From positions 62,001 to 126,000 of the forward strand of contig JANQEN010000188.1 in NCBI GenBank assembly GCA_028278335.1: 64,000 nucleotides of DNA, written 5' to 3'. The notes beneath the pieces were generated by a model. The model saw only the letters and a program-made list of their open reading frames with translations. It was not told the DNA's origin and did not search any database. Every line of letters starts with the position of its first letter. Position 1 is the first letter of the stretch. Of the stretch, positions 51,871 through 59,875 are shown one piece after another. Origin of the DNA: Chitinivibrionales bacterium (GTDB taxonomy: Bacteria > Fibrobacterota > Chitinivibrionia > Chitinivibrionales > JANQEN01). The position numbers and the translations under genes are program-made.

Positions 51871-52083
51871 TTTTTTTATGTTTTTTACGAAAAGTAGCAA
51901 TATATAAGTATTATTTATACTATATATAAATTATTATTGAATTATTGAACCACTATTCCTACTTTTTTGTATATTTATAAATAGTGGTATCTATTACAAT
52001 TCATGAAGCTTATTGTGCTTCAAACAACAATGGTAATAACTATAAGACTCTTTTTCACCATCTTTAATCAATTGGGGGGAATC

Positions 52084-54444
52084 ATGTTTACGAAACTCAT
52101 ACCCATATTACTCTTACCTGCTCTCATTTTTTCCGCTTCGACAGTGACAACAGAAATCACCTTTGCAAAACCGGTTGTAACTAACAATATGGTGTACGTA
52201 CAGGGATGCAAAACAATGGTCATGCCCTTTGCACCAAGTATCCCCACAAAGACTGTCTCGCTGAAGCTTCCCATTGGTGAGGTAGCAGAATCCTTTGACG
52301 TTGAATATGGTGAGCCTATTGCTATAGAGGGTACCCATTATATCAACGCCTTTCTCCCCGGTGGTCGTGTACATGTGGCACCGAAAGCAGAATACTATAC
52401 ACGAAAATCAAGTGTCTACAGTACTGACGCACTCTTTCCTGCAGAAATAAAATCTCCCCGTTTCTTTACTCAGCATCGCTATGGCCACCCAATTTTTACT
52501 GCGACCATTCGTCCAGTGCAGTACAATCCCGTTACCGGAAAGCTTCAATATGTGAAAAGCGTTACCGTAAAGGTAAAGACAAAACAACAGACCAAAGAAC
52601 TCCCGGTTGTTAAATTCTCTCCATTTATCAAAAGTCAATTAGCGTTGGAGATTGACAATCCAGAGTCACTTCAGGGTATCCCCTATACCAAAGCTGGACC
52701 AAATGATTATGAATATGCAATCATTACAACCGAAGCTCTAAAAAATTCCTGGGGTGATTTTGTTGAATTCAATAAACGGAGAGGGCTCCGCTCAAAAATT
52801 GAGACAATTCAAAACATTAATTCAAATTTTCCCGGCCAAGGTGCAGAAAAGCTTAAAGCGTACCTCAAACAGGAGTACAAAGACAATAACATTACCTATG
52901 TCATGCTTGGTGGTGATGATAAGATAACCACTAACAATCAGGTCCTATCAGATGCTATTCCCCACAAGGGATATTCTGCAGCTTTTAAAGATTATGGTAC
53001 CGACCCAATCTCTGATAGAGATATTGCAGCGGACATGTTTTATGAAACGTTAGATGGCGAAGAGTTAAAAGACCTAGAATGGGAGCTCTATGCTGCTCGG
53101 TTCCCAGCTGACAACAACACCGAGCTACAAAGGATGATTAGTAAAACCATCAGTTACTCTGAAAAGCCTGTTAACAGCAGCATAAAAAAATGCATCATTT
53201 CTGGCGAGTATAAGTGGAAAAACATCAATGGTGGCTCCTGCTATGGTAAAGATCAAATGGTATATCTTTACGGTAAAACAAGTAAAAATGGCTATACAAC
53301 TACTGGCTTTCCCAGTTCCTGGACAAAAAAATTGCTCTACGAAAAGGATAGAAACTGGTCAAAAGCCGATATGATAAACGCCATTAACAGTGGTCAGAAC
53401 ATAGTATTTCACACTGGCCACTCAAATAATTTTATGATTATGAAGCTATCGATGAGCCAAAATGATGTGGCTCGTTTGAACAATACCTCCTACTATATTG
53501 GATATACAACTGGTTGTTACCCTGGTTCATGGGACAACAGAAAGATCTCCTTTAATGCAAGCTTTACAACCGGACACTATGCCGATGACTGTATCAATGA
53601 AGAGTTTATGTGTGGTACCAGCAAGGGAAGCGTGGCCTTTGTCAGCAACACCCGTTTCGGATTGGGTGACAATGGTAGGGCAAGTCACGATGGAACTGAT
53701 GGATCAACTATTCGCTTCATGCGCTACTTCCTTAATGCCATTTTTGATGAAAAAATGCATCATATTGCGGTCATGCACGCCTACTCAAAGTGGATCAATA
53801 AAGAGGCAATTCTCGTTACTGACGTAAACAAAGAACCCTACTTTGGACAAATGGCATACTGTGCCTATGAACTGAATGTTCTTGGTGATCCTGCTCTTTC
53901 TATTTGGACTGAGACTCCTCAAACATTGACCCCAGACCATCCAACCTCAATTGCAGATGGTAATTTTTCTTGGGACTCAAAAAAGCCCTACTGTTGGGTT
54001 GCCCTGTTAGATAAGGATGGAAAAGATATTGTCTGCGCGCAACAGTCTGGAAAAGATGGTAAGATCACTATTTCTAATGATGCACAATTAGCCGCATATG
54101 TCACTGCTAATCCAACAGGTAAAATGAAGATAAATGTGAAGGCACATAACTTCCTACCCTATCAAGGTGAAGTGAAGATTGATGCCAGTGCAATTACCAA
54201 CAAAAAAATTGCAGAGTTGAAAAGCAGTATTGCTCTCTCAAAAACCAGAATTAGCTTCAAGCTCCCCGGCGATGAGCACGCCCAAGTATCACTCTACAAT
54301 GCAAAAGGTGTACAGGTATTGACAAAGGCATTTCAGGGTCAAGCTGGTATGGTATCATTATCCGGACTGAGCAACGGAATTTATCATCTGCATATTGAAT
54401 CAAAGAGTGTGCAATTTACTGATAAATTTGTTTTAGCGAATTAA
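52084..54444 (+). CDS. Gingipain-like C25 cysteine peptidase, paralogue 3
   Basis: Third copy, 786 residues. I chose the ATG at 52084, directly after a GGGGGGAA ribosome-binding site and starting the signal peptide MFTKLIPILLLPALIFSAS; the upstream frame would add 27 unrelated residues. The propeptide region ends SPFIKSQLALEIDNPESL. The catalytic histidine is in VFHTGHSNNFMIMK and the cysteine in GYTTGCYPGSWDN, where the extra cysteines of copies 1 and 2 (CYCGC) are replaced by CYPGS. A short gap (GHYADDCINEEF against GHYNHSSQDC) also marks this copy. The C-terminal sorting domain ends GIYHLHIESKS...KFVLAN. Followed by its own terminator. Confidence 0.85.
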   Translation: MFTKLIPILLLPALIFSASTVTTEITFAKPVVTNNMVYVQGCKTMVMPFAPSIPTKTVSLKLPIGEVAESFDVEYGEPIAIEGTHYINAFLPGGRVHVAPKAEYYTRKSSVYSTDALFPAEIKSPRFFTQHRYGHPIFTATIRPVQYNPVTGKLQYVKSVTVKVKTKQQTKELPVVKFSPFIKSQLALEIDNPESLQGIPYTKAGPNDYEYAIITTEALKNSWGDFVEFNKRRGLRSKIETIQNINSNFPGQGAEKLKAYLKQEYKDNNITYVMLGGDDKITTNNQVLSDAIPHKGYSAAFKDYGTDPISDRDIAADMFYETLDGEELKDLEWELYAARFPADNNTELQRMISKTISYSEKPVNSSIKKCIISGEYKWKNINGGSCYGKDQMVYLYGKTSKNGYTTTGFPSSWTKKLLYEKDRNWSKADMINAINSGQNIVFHTGHSNNFMIMKLSMSQNDVARLNNTSYYIGYTTGCYPGSWDNRKISFNASFTTGHYADDCINEEFMCGTSKGSVAFVSNTRFGLGDNGRASHDGTDGSTIRFMRYFLNAIFDEKMHHIAVMHAYSKWINKEAILVTDVNKEPYFGQMAYCAYELNVLGDPALSIWTETPQTLTPDHPTSIADGNFSWDSKKPYCWVALLDKDGKDIVCAQQSGKDGKITISNDAQLAAYVTANPTGKMKINVKAHNFLPYQGEVKIDASAITNKKIAELKSSIALSKTRISFKLPGDEHAQVSLYNAKGVQVLTKAFQGQAGMVSLSGLSNGIYHLHIESKSVQFTDKFVLAN

Positions 54445-54475
54445 CAGACCAGTAAAAACATATCATTCGGTGCTT

Positions 54476-54500
54476 GGGGTGAGAGTAATTCTCTCACCCC
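54476..54500 (+). terminator. Terminator after C25 peptidase 3
   Basis: A 10-bp stem GGGGTGAGAG/CTCTCACCCC with loop TAATT, followed by TTTTATTTC. It lies 32 bases after the stop. Confidence 0.92.
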
Positions 54501-54560
54501 TTTTATTTCATCGATTATTTTAAAATTTATACAAACTCAAAAACCATTACAGCAGAGAAA

Positions 54561-55610
54561 ATGTCTATGAAAGCAGCTCTTTTTGAATCATTTGGCTCCC
54601 CCCTATCTATTCAACAGGTACCTGATCCAAAAATTGACAAAGATTCAGTAATCTTAGAAGTTAAAGCAACAGGAATCTGTCGCAGCGATTGGCATGGGTG
54701 GATGGGTCATGATCCTGACATCACCCTTCCCCATGTTCCAGGCCACGAACTCTCTGGCATTGTGGTCGAAGTTGGTAAAAACATTTCTCGTTGGAAGCTG
54801 GGAGATCGTGTTACCCTCCCCTTTGTTTGTGGTTGTGGCTTCTGTATGCAATGCCTCAGTGGCAATCATCAAATATGCGATCATCAGTTTCAACCTGGAT
54901 TCACTCACTGGGGATCCTTTGCTTCCCATGTGACAATCCACTATGCTGATACCAATCTCGTTCTACTACCCGAAGAAATCGACTTTGTTACAGCAGCAAG
55001 CCTAGGATGTCGATTTGTCACAGCTTTTCGTGGTGTTGCAGCACAAGCACGCACCGCTGTAGGAGATTGGGTTGCGGTCCATGGCTGTGGTGGAGTTGGA
55101 CTTTCGGCAATAATGATCGCTAAAGCTTTAGGTGCTCAGGTAATTGCGATTGATATAGATGATACTATTCTATCCTTTGCAAAAAACACCATCGGCGCAA
55201 CGCATACAATAAATGCAAAAACAACCTATTCAGTAGTTGAAGATATTCGAGACATAACCGGTGGTGGTGCTCATGTCTCCTTAGATGCATTGGGCAATCG
55301 CGTGACCTGCTACAATTCGATAAATTGCCTTCGCAAACGGGGCAGACATGTCCAAATCGGCTTGATGGTCGCAGAGGATGCTGACCCTCCAATTCCTATG
55401 GGAAAAGTCATTGCTGATGAATTAGAAATTTATGGAAGCCATGGCATGCAGGCTTACAAGTACCCAACACTCTTAGAGATGATCGTATCGGGAAGTATAC
55501 AACCAGAACTCCTTATTGGTAAAACAGTAACCTTGGAAGAATCTCTTAAGGAGTTAGAAGACATGAATAACTTTGGTAATGTCGGAATTACGGTCATTAA
55601 CACCTTTTAG
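54561..55610 (+). CDS. Zinc-dependent alcohol dehydrogenase (MDR family)
   Basis: NAD(P)-linked medium-chain dehydrogenase, 349 residues. Catalytic zinc ligands are visible in GICRSDWHGW (Cys) and PHVPGHELSG (His-Glu). The structural zinc site is CGCGFCMQCLSGNHQIC. The nucleotide-binding Rossmann motif is HGCGGVGLSAIMIAKALG. It probably reduces aldehydes or oxidises alcohols in the cytoplasm; the substrate is not predictable. Two close in-frame ATGs (54561 and 54567) are possible, as the family usually begins MKA, which favours 54567. It lies downstream of a terminator and so has its own promoter. Confidence 0.9.
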   Translation: MSMKAALFESFGSPLSIQQVPDPKIDKDSVILEVKATGICRSDWHGWMGHDPDITLPHVPGHELSGIVVEVGKNISRWKLGDRVTLPFVCGCGFCMQCLSGNHQICDHQFQPGFTHWGSFASHVTIHYADTNLVLLPEEIDFVTAASLGCRFVTAFRGVAAQARTAVGDWVAVHGCGGVGLSAIMIAKALGAQVIAIDIDDTILSFAKNTIGATHTINAKTTYSVVEDIRDITGGGAHVSLDALGNRVTCYNSINCLRKRGRHVQIGLMVAEDADPPIPMGKVIADELEIYGSHGMQAYKYPTLLEMIVSGSIQPELLIGKTVTLEESLKELEDMNNFGNVGITVINTF

Positions 55611-55689
55611 CTCTTTAACAAAACATAATCAGAGTGTATTTTTATGTATTGATAGCTAGGAAATATAAACAATAGTCAGGAGCTTGTTA

Positions 55690-55917
55690 ATGCCGATCTA
55701 TGAATATACCTGCAAAGAGTGTAATACGCTCTTTGAGGAGTTGTTACAGAAAACCCCAGAAAAGTCACCAGCCTGTCCCCAATGCTCATCAGGGAACACA
55801 GAAAAAAAGATGTCTGCTGGAAGTATCAGCATGGGATCCAAATCTGCTCCAGCCTGCGCCTCTACCTGTGCTGGTCCAGAAACATGCTGTAGTGGTGGTT
55901 CCTGTCCGATGCATTAG
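55690..55917 (+). CDS. FmdB-like zinc ribbon protein
   Basis: A 75-residue protein that starts with the family signature MPIYEYTCKECNTLFEELL, with a zinc-binding CKEC/CPQC pair in the first 40 residues. A low-complexity tail of Ser, Ala, Gly and many cysteines follows (CASTCAGPETCCSGGSCP). These proteins are often called regulatory FmdB family, but their function is unproven. I chose the ATG at 55690, seven bases after AGGAG. The cysteine-rich tail could bind additional metal. Confidence 0.88.
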   Translation: MPIYEYTCKECNTLFEELLQKTPEKSPACPQCSSGNTEKKMSAGSISMGSKSAPACASTCAGPETCCSGGSCPMH

Positions 55918-55946
55918 TAGTTCATTGGCATAATTGTTCTCTATTT

Positions 55947-57827
55947 ATGGTTGATTTCCCCTCAATTGACACAACATTTCTTCAAGAGCTTGATCAATTT
56001 TCTGATTTTGATTTTCAATTTGCCACCTTTATATGTAAGCTAGCAAAGCGTCCTTCCCTTGAACTGTACATCTCTGCACTTCTGAGTGCTCAAACATCTT
56101 TACAGGGAAACATTTGCTTTACCCTTTCAGAAAATCACAATACCATTCTTAGTTCTATACTTATGCACTATTCTCAAACGTGTGCACCTTTAGAACAATG
56201 GCCACAGTTACTTTACGAAAGTGAGGTTGTTGGAAAACCGCAGGACTTTCGGCCCTTAATATTAAAACAAAGTCGACTCTATCTTCACAAATATTGGCTG
56301 TATGAGTGGCAGATCGCAAAGAAAATTAATCAGCTATCTCTTTCACCTTCATCAAGAATTCCAAATGATTATCTGGGAAAGAAAATAAATTCTCTATTTC
56401 CATCGCCCCAACAAGACCAACTACGAATGGCCGCTTACATTGCAGCAACAAAAAAGCTCTGCATTATTACAGGGGGACCTGGCACTGGAAAAACAACAAC
56501 CCTAGCAAAAATTATTGCTTTACTCTCATTATTACATACTGATTCGCTTTTCAAGATTGCCTTAGCTGCACCAACAGGAAAAGCCGCAAAGCGTATTGAC
56601 GAAACCATTTCGCAATCACTCGACCAAGGATTACCAGGCCAAACAATAAAAAAAGAATCTATAGATTCAGCAACGACAATCCATCGATTGCTTGGTGCCA
56701 CAGCTGTTAAAAGCCAATTCACCTTCAATGAATCTCAACCTTTGCCCTATGATTGTATTGTTGTTGATGAAGCCTCTATGATTGATTTGACTCTAATGCG
56801 TAACCTTTTGGTGACACTTGACAAAAAGACGACACTCATCCTCCTGGGAGACAAAGATCAATTGGCTTCTGTGCACGCTGGTTCACTGTTTGGTGATTTG
56901 TGTAATCCAACTGTTGTTGATCACTTTTCAGAACCACTTTTAGCCAGTATCAACAAAGCTGATATCAAAATGAACACACAATCATGGAAAACACCAAAGG
57001 AAACGCTACTCCCATTGGCTGATTGTATTGTTGAGCTGAAGCACTCCTACCGATTCACAGGGATCCTTAAGCCGCTAATCCACGCGGTAAAAAAGGGGGA
57101 GCAAAAGGCTCTGCATGATCTTCTTGAAAAAAGTGGAGATAGGAAGAGCTGTTTTTCAATTATCTCGAAACCTTCACAATTAGAAGACACTCTTTCCGAG
57201 GGCATACTTAAATACTTTGCTCCCTATCTTACAGCACAATCTATCGATGAGATGTTTCAGGCTCTTTCACAATTTCGTATTCTGTGCGCTCTCAGAAAAG
57301 GACCATTTGGGGTGATTGCTATAAATAGATTGGTAGAATCCATTTTAGCTAAAAATGGATTACTTTCAATTGACTCTGATTGGTATTCAAAAAGACCAAT
57401 AATAATAACAAATAATAGTTATTCCTTAAAATTATACAATGGTGATATTGGCATTATCGCACCTGACCCAGCTGCCAAGGGAGCCCTAAGAGCCTGGTTT
57501 CCCACCGATGCTTCGGATTCCAAAACCCTCTATCGCTGTTTTACCCCCTCAAGACTCCCTCACCATGAAACAGCCTTTGCCTTAACAGTGCACAAGTGCC
57601 AAGGCACAGAATACAATTTCGTACATGTGCTTTTACCAGACAGTGATGCTCCGATTTTAACAAGAGAGCTACTCTACACGGCAATTACTCGCGCTCGTAA
57701 AGGTATCCACCTCTATGGCACACCAACGATTCTCAATGCTTGCCTTAAACGAACAATCGATCGGACCTCTGGTTTGTTTGATACTTTAAAAGATTTTACC
57801 GTCTCTCCAGTTGATCCCAATCTTTAA
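55947..57827 (+). CDS. recD: Exodeoxyribonuclease V alpha subunit-like helicase
   Basis: Superfamily 1B 5'-3' DNA helicase, 626 residues, of the RecD type. An N-terminal helical domain (about residues 1-155) carries family-type text such as QSRLYLHKYWLYEW, as in RecD proteins that work within RecBCD. Motifs, in order: Walker A TGGPGTGKTTTLAK, Walker B VVDEASMIDLTLM, motif III LLGDKDQLASV, motif V TVHKCQGTEYNFV and motif VI RELLYTAITRARKGI. recB and recC are not in the window, so the partner genes must be elsewhere. The 3' end overlaps the convergent cyclase gene by 32 bases. Confidence 0.9.
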   Translation: MVDFPSIDTTFLQELDQFSDFDFQFATFICKLAKRPSLELYISALLSAQTSLQGNICFTLSENHNTILSSILMHYSQTCAPLEQWPQLLYESEVVGKPQDFRPLILKQSRLYLHKYWLYEWQIAKKINQLSLSPSSRIPNDYLGKKINSLFPSPQQDQLRMAAYIAATKKLCIITGGPGTGKTTTLAKIIALLSLLHTDSLFKIALAAPTGKAAKRIDETISQSLDQGLPGQTIKKESIDSATTIHRLLGATAVKSQFTFNESQPLPYDCIVVDEASMIDLTLMRNLLVTLDKKTTLILLGDKDQLASVHAGSLFGDLCNPTVVDHFSEPLLASINKADIKMNTQSWKTPKETLLPLADCIVELKHSYRFTGILKPLIHAVKKGEQKALHDLLEKSGDRKSCFSIISKPSQLEDTLSEGILKYFAPYLTAQSIDEMFQALSQFRILCALRKGPFGVIAINRLVESILAKNGLLSIDSDWYSKRPIIITNNSYSLKLYNGDIGIIAPDPAAKGALRAWFPTDASDSKTLYRCFTPSRLPHHETAFALTVHKCQGTEYNFVHVLLPDSDAPILTRELLYTAITRARKGIHLYGTPTILNACLKRTIDRTSGLFDTLKDFTVSPVDPNL

Positions 57828-59823
57828 GAGACTCTTCAATATATCCAGGTTTAAAAAAGGCGAGGATTTCTGGAGGTGCTTTAATATCTTCTAACTCAAC
57901 CCGGGTATAAAGCTGCTTATCATTTGCCTCAATGGTCTCTGAAGTAAAGACCAGTCCTTTTACCACCCCTTTAGAGTTACCCTCTGGAAGATCTAATTCA
58001 AATTGCAGTATCTCTTCATCACACACTTTTTCCGTAGTGTAGAGGACAACTTTTTTAATACCTTTATCATAGTGGCAGGCAGTGATCAACCCTTTCCCTT
58101 CTGTTTGGGGTGTATCTTTACAAAAAATAATTGGCGCACAGAACAGGCATTCCTCTTCTGAAACCTTCAGACCACGGACAGAGTAGATTTTCACTGGCTG
58201 ACTCTTTCCTTTTACAACCCGATCGGGCAAACCAATAACGATTGCATCATCCTTAATTGAATCATAGGTACTTTTAGCAATGAACACCTGCCAGCGCCCA
58301 GCCAGGGATTCGATCCGCTTGGCAATATTAATGTTATCGCCAATTACGGTATATTCCATTTTATCATCACCACCGACATTACCGCCAGCAAAGGCTCCGG
58401 TGTTGCATCCAACACCAAGATAGATTGGTTTGTGACCTTGAGCTACTACTTCCTGCCCAAAAAGCCACACTGCATTCTGCATCTCCAAACCGGTCTTTAC
58501 CGCGTTGATGTCAGCGTTATCATCGGCAACCATGACATTCCAGAAGGCCATAACCATGTCGCCTTCAAACTTATGCAAGGTGCCCTTATTGTTTGTAACT
58601 ACTTTGGTTACTAAGAGAAAATATTGATTGAGTCGTTCAATTACCTCGACCGCAGTAAGCTCCTCGGACATTGAGGTGAATCCAACAATATCACAGAAAA
58701 GGACCGTGCCAAACTTATCTTCACCACCAAGCATAAATGGTATTGATCCGTCAAGAACACCCTCCACAATATCCGGCGACAGATACCGTGAAAGTTGGGT
58801 TCGGGATTGTGTCTCCTCTTCAACCTGTTTATAGAGCAGCACATTTTTTAGTGCCACCGCAGCTTGGGCTGCGATCCCCGTAAGCATAGCAAGGTCATTT
58901 TTATTGAAGGTGTCCTTTATCGAGGTAGTATCAACACTAATCATGCCTAATATTTCGTCTTTGTAAATGAAGGGTACGTACATAAAAGATCGAATAGAAA
59001 AATCAGCTATCGAATGAACCCCCTTGAATCTGGCGTCCTGCATGGCGTTTGATGATAAAACAGATTGCCGCTTTTCAATCACCGCAGTAATAATCGTCTG
59101 ACTCAGCTCGACCTGTTCATCCTTTCGGTCAAGTCCTTCACGCCTTCGCCCCGCAACTGGTTCCATCTCTTGAGTGTCACTGTTATAGCGCATAATAAAA
59201 GAGCGTTCTGCATTGGGAAAAATATCAAAAATGTTATCCATGATTTTCTCAAGGAGTAACTCTGATTTGGTGACCGTTCCCAATTCCGAGGAGATCTTAA
59301 CCATAGCTTGGAATCTCTTTACAGCCTCCTTAAGACCTTCCACACTCTCCTCTTTGCTTATTTCTAAAACATTAGCTCCCTGAATCGTGGCATTGTCTGC
59401 TAAAGATTCTGGATCATCCAATTTCATCACTACTGAAAGCCCTCCCATTAAATGGGAAAAGGGTCGATCCCCATCACTGGCCATCTCCTGGGTTGATGAA
59501 AAGCTTTTACTATCCTTCTCAACTACTTCTCCAGTCGCATGGTATATTATCTCAGCGGTTGAGATTTGAATCATATCATTATCATACAGAGGTTGAGGAC
59601 GATAACTCTCAATAGGCTTATTGTTCACCAAAACACCATTTTTTGAACCCAAATCTTCGATAACAAAATTCCTACCCAGCTGTTTTATTATCGCATGTTT
59701 TCTACTGACTCTACTCTCATTGATACAGATAATATTATCAGGAGTTCTGCCAATAGAACATTCATTGGGAATGTCAAAGTACTTCTTTGATTCTGAACCG
59801 CGTATTACCTCTAAATAGGCCAT
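57796..59823 (-). CDS. FHA-GAF-adenylate/guanylate cyclase signalling protein
   Basis: A 675-residue soluble signalling protein. Residues 1-95 are an FHA phosphopeptide-binding domain (CSIGRTPDN, ESRVSRKHAII, DLGSKNGVLVNN). Residues about 170-335 are a GAF sensor domain (ELGTVTKSELLLEKIMDNI, SVDTTSIKDTFNKNDLAML). Residues about 365-555 are a class III cyclase domain with metal-binding aspartates in LFCDIVGFTSMSEE and KFEGDMVMAFWN. The KMEYTVIGDNINIAKRIE segment carries the substrate- and transition-state-type residues. The final 110 residues form a beta-rich domain with a PilZ-like feel. It should make cAMP or cGMP in response to phosphorylation and a small ligand. A hairpin fills the space between its ribosome-binding site and start. 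Confidence 0.85.
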   Translation of the reverse strand: MAYLEVIRGSESKKYFDIPNECSIGRTPDNIICINESRVSRKHAIIKQLGRNFVIEDLGSKNGVLVNNKPIESYRPQPLYDNDMIQISTAEIIYHATGEVVEKDSKSFSSTQEMASDGDRPFSHLMGGLSVVMKLDDPESLADNATIQGANVLEISKEESVEGLKEAVKRFQAMVKISSELGTVTKSELLLEKIMDNIFDIFPNAERSFIMRYNSDTQEMEPVAGRRREGLDRKDEQVELSQTIITAVIEKRQSVLSSNAMQDARFKGVHSIADFSIRSFMYVPFIYKDEILGMISVDTTSIKDTFNKNDLAMLTGIAAQAAVALKNVLLYKQVEEETQSRTQLSRYLSPDIVEGVLDGSIPFMLGGEDKFGTVLFCDIVGFTSMSEELTAVEVIERLNQYFLLVTKVVTNNKGTLHKFEGDMVMAFWNVMVADDNADINAVKTGLEMQNAVWLFGQEVVAQGHKPIYLGVGCNTGAFAGGNVGGDDKMEYTVIGDNINIAKRIESLAGRWQVFIAKSTYDSIKDDAIVIGLPDRVVKGKSQPVKIYSVRGLKVSEEECLFCAPIIFCKDTPQTEGKGLITACHYDKGIKKVVLYTTEKVCDEEILQFELDLPEGNSKGVVKGLVFTSETIEANDKQLYTRVELEDIKAPPEILAFFKPGYIEESLKDWDQLERR

Positions 59824-59840
59824 AGTTTAATTATTAAACT
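59824..59840 (-). promoter_or_regulatory. Inverted repeat between ribosome-binding site and start of the cyclase gene
   Basis: AGTTTAA (59824-59830) and TTAAACT (59834-59840) form a perfect 7-bp inverted repeat around three bases. On the minus strand AAAGGGAG ends on its first two bases and the ATG begins just past its end. It could be an RNA hairpin or protein site controlling translation. Confidence 0.45.
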
Positions 59841-59875
59841 CCCTTTGAGTGATAGTATGATAATGATAGATTTTG

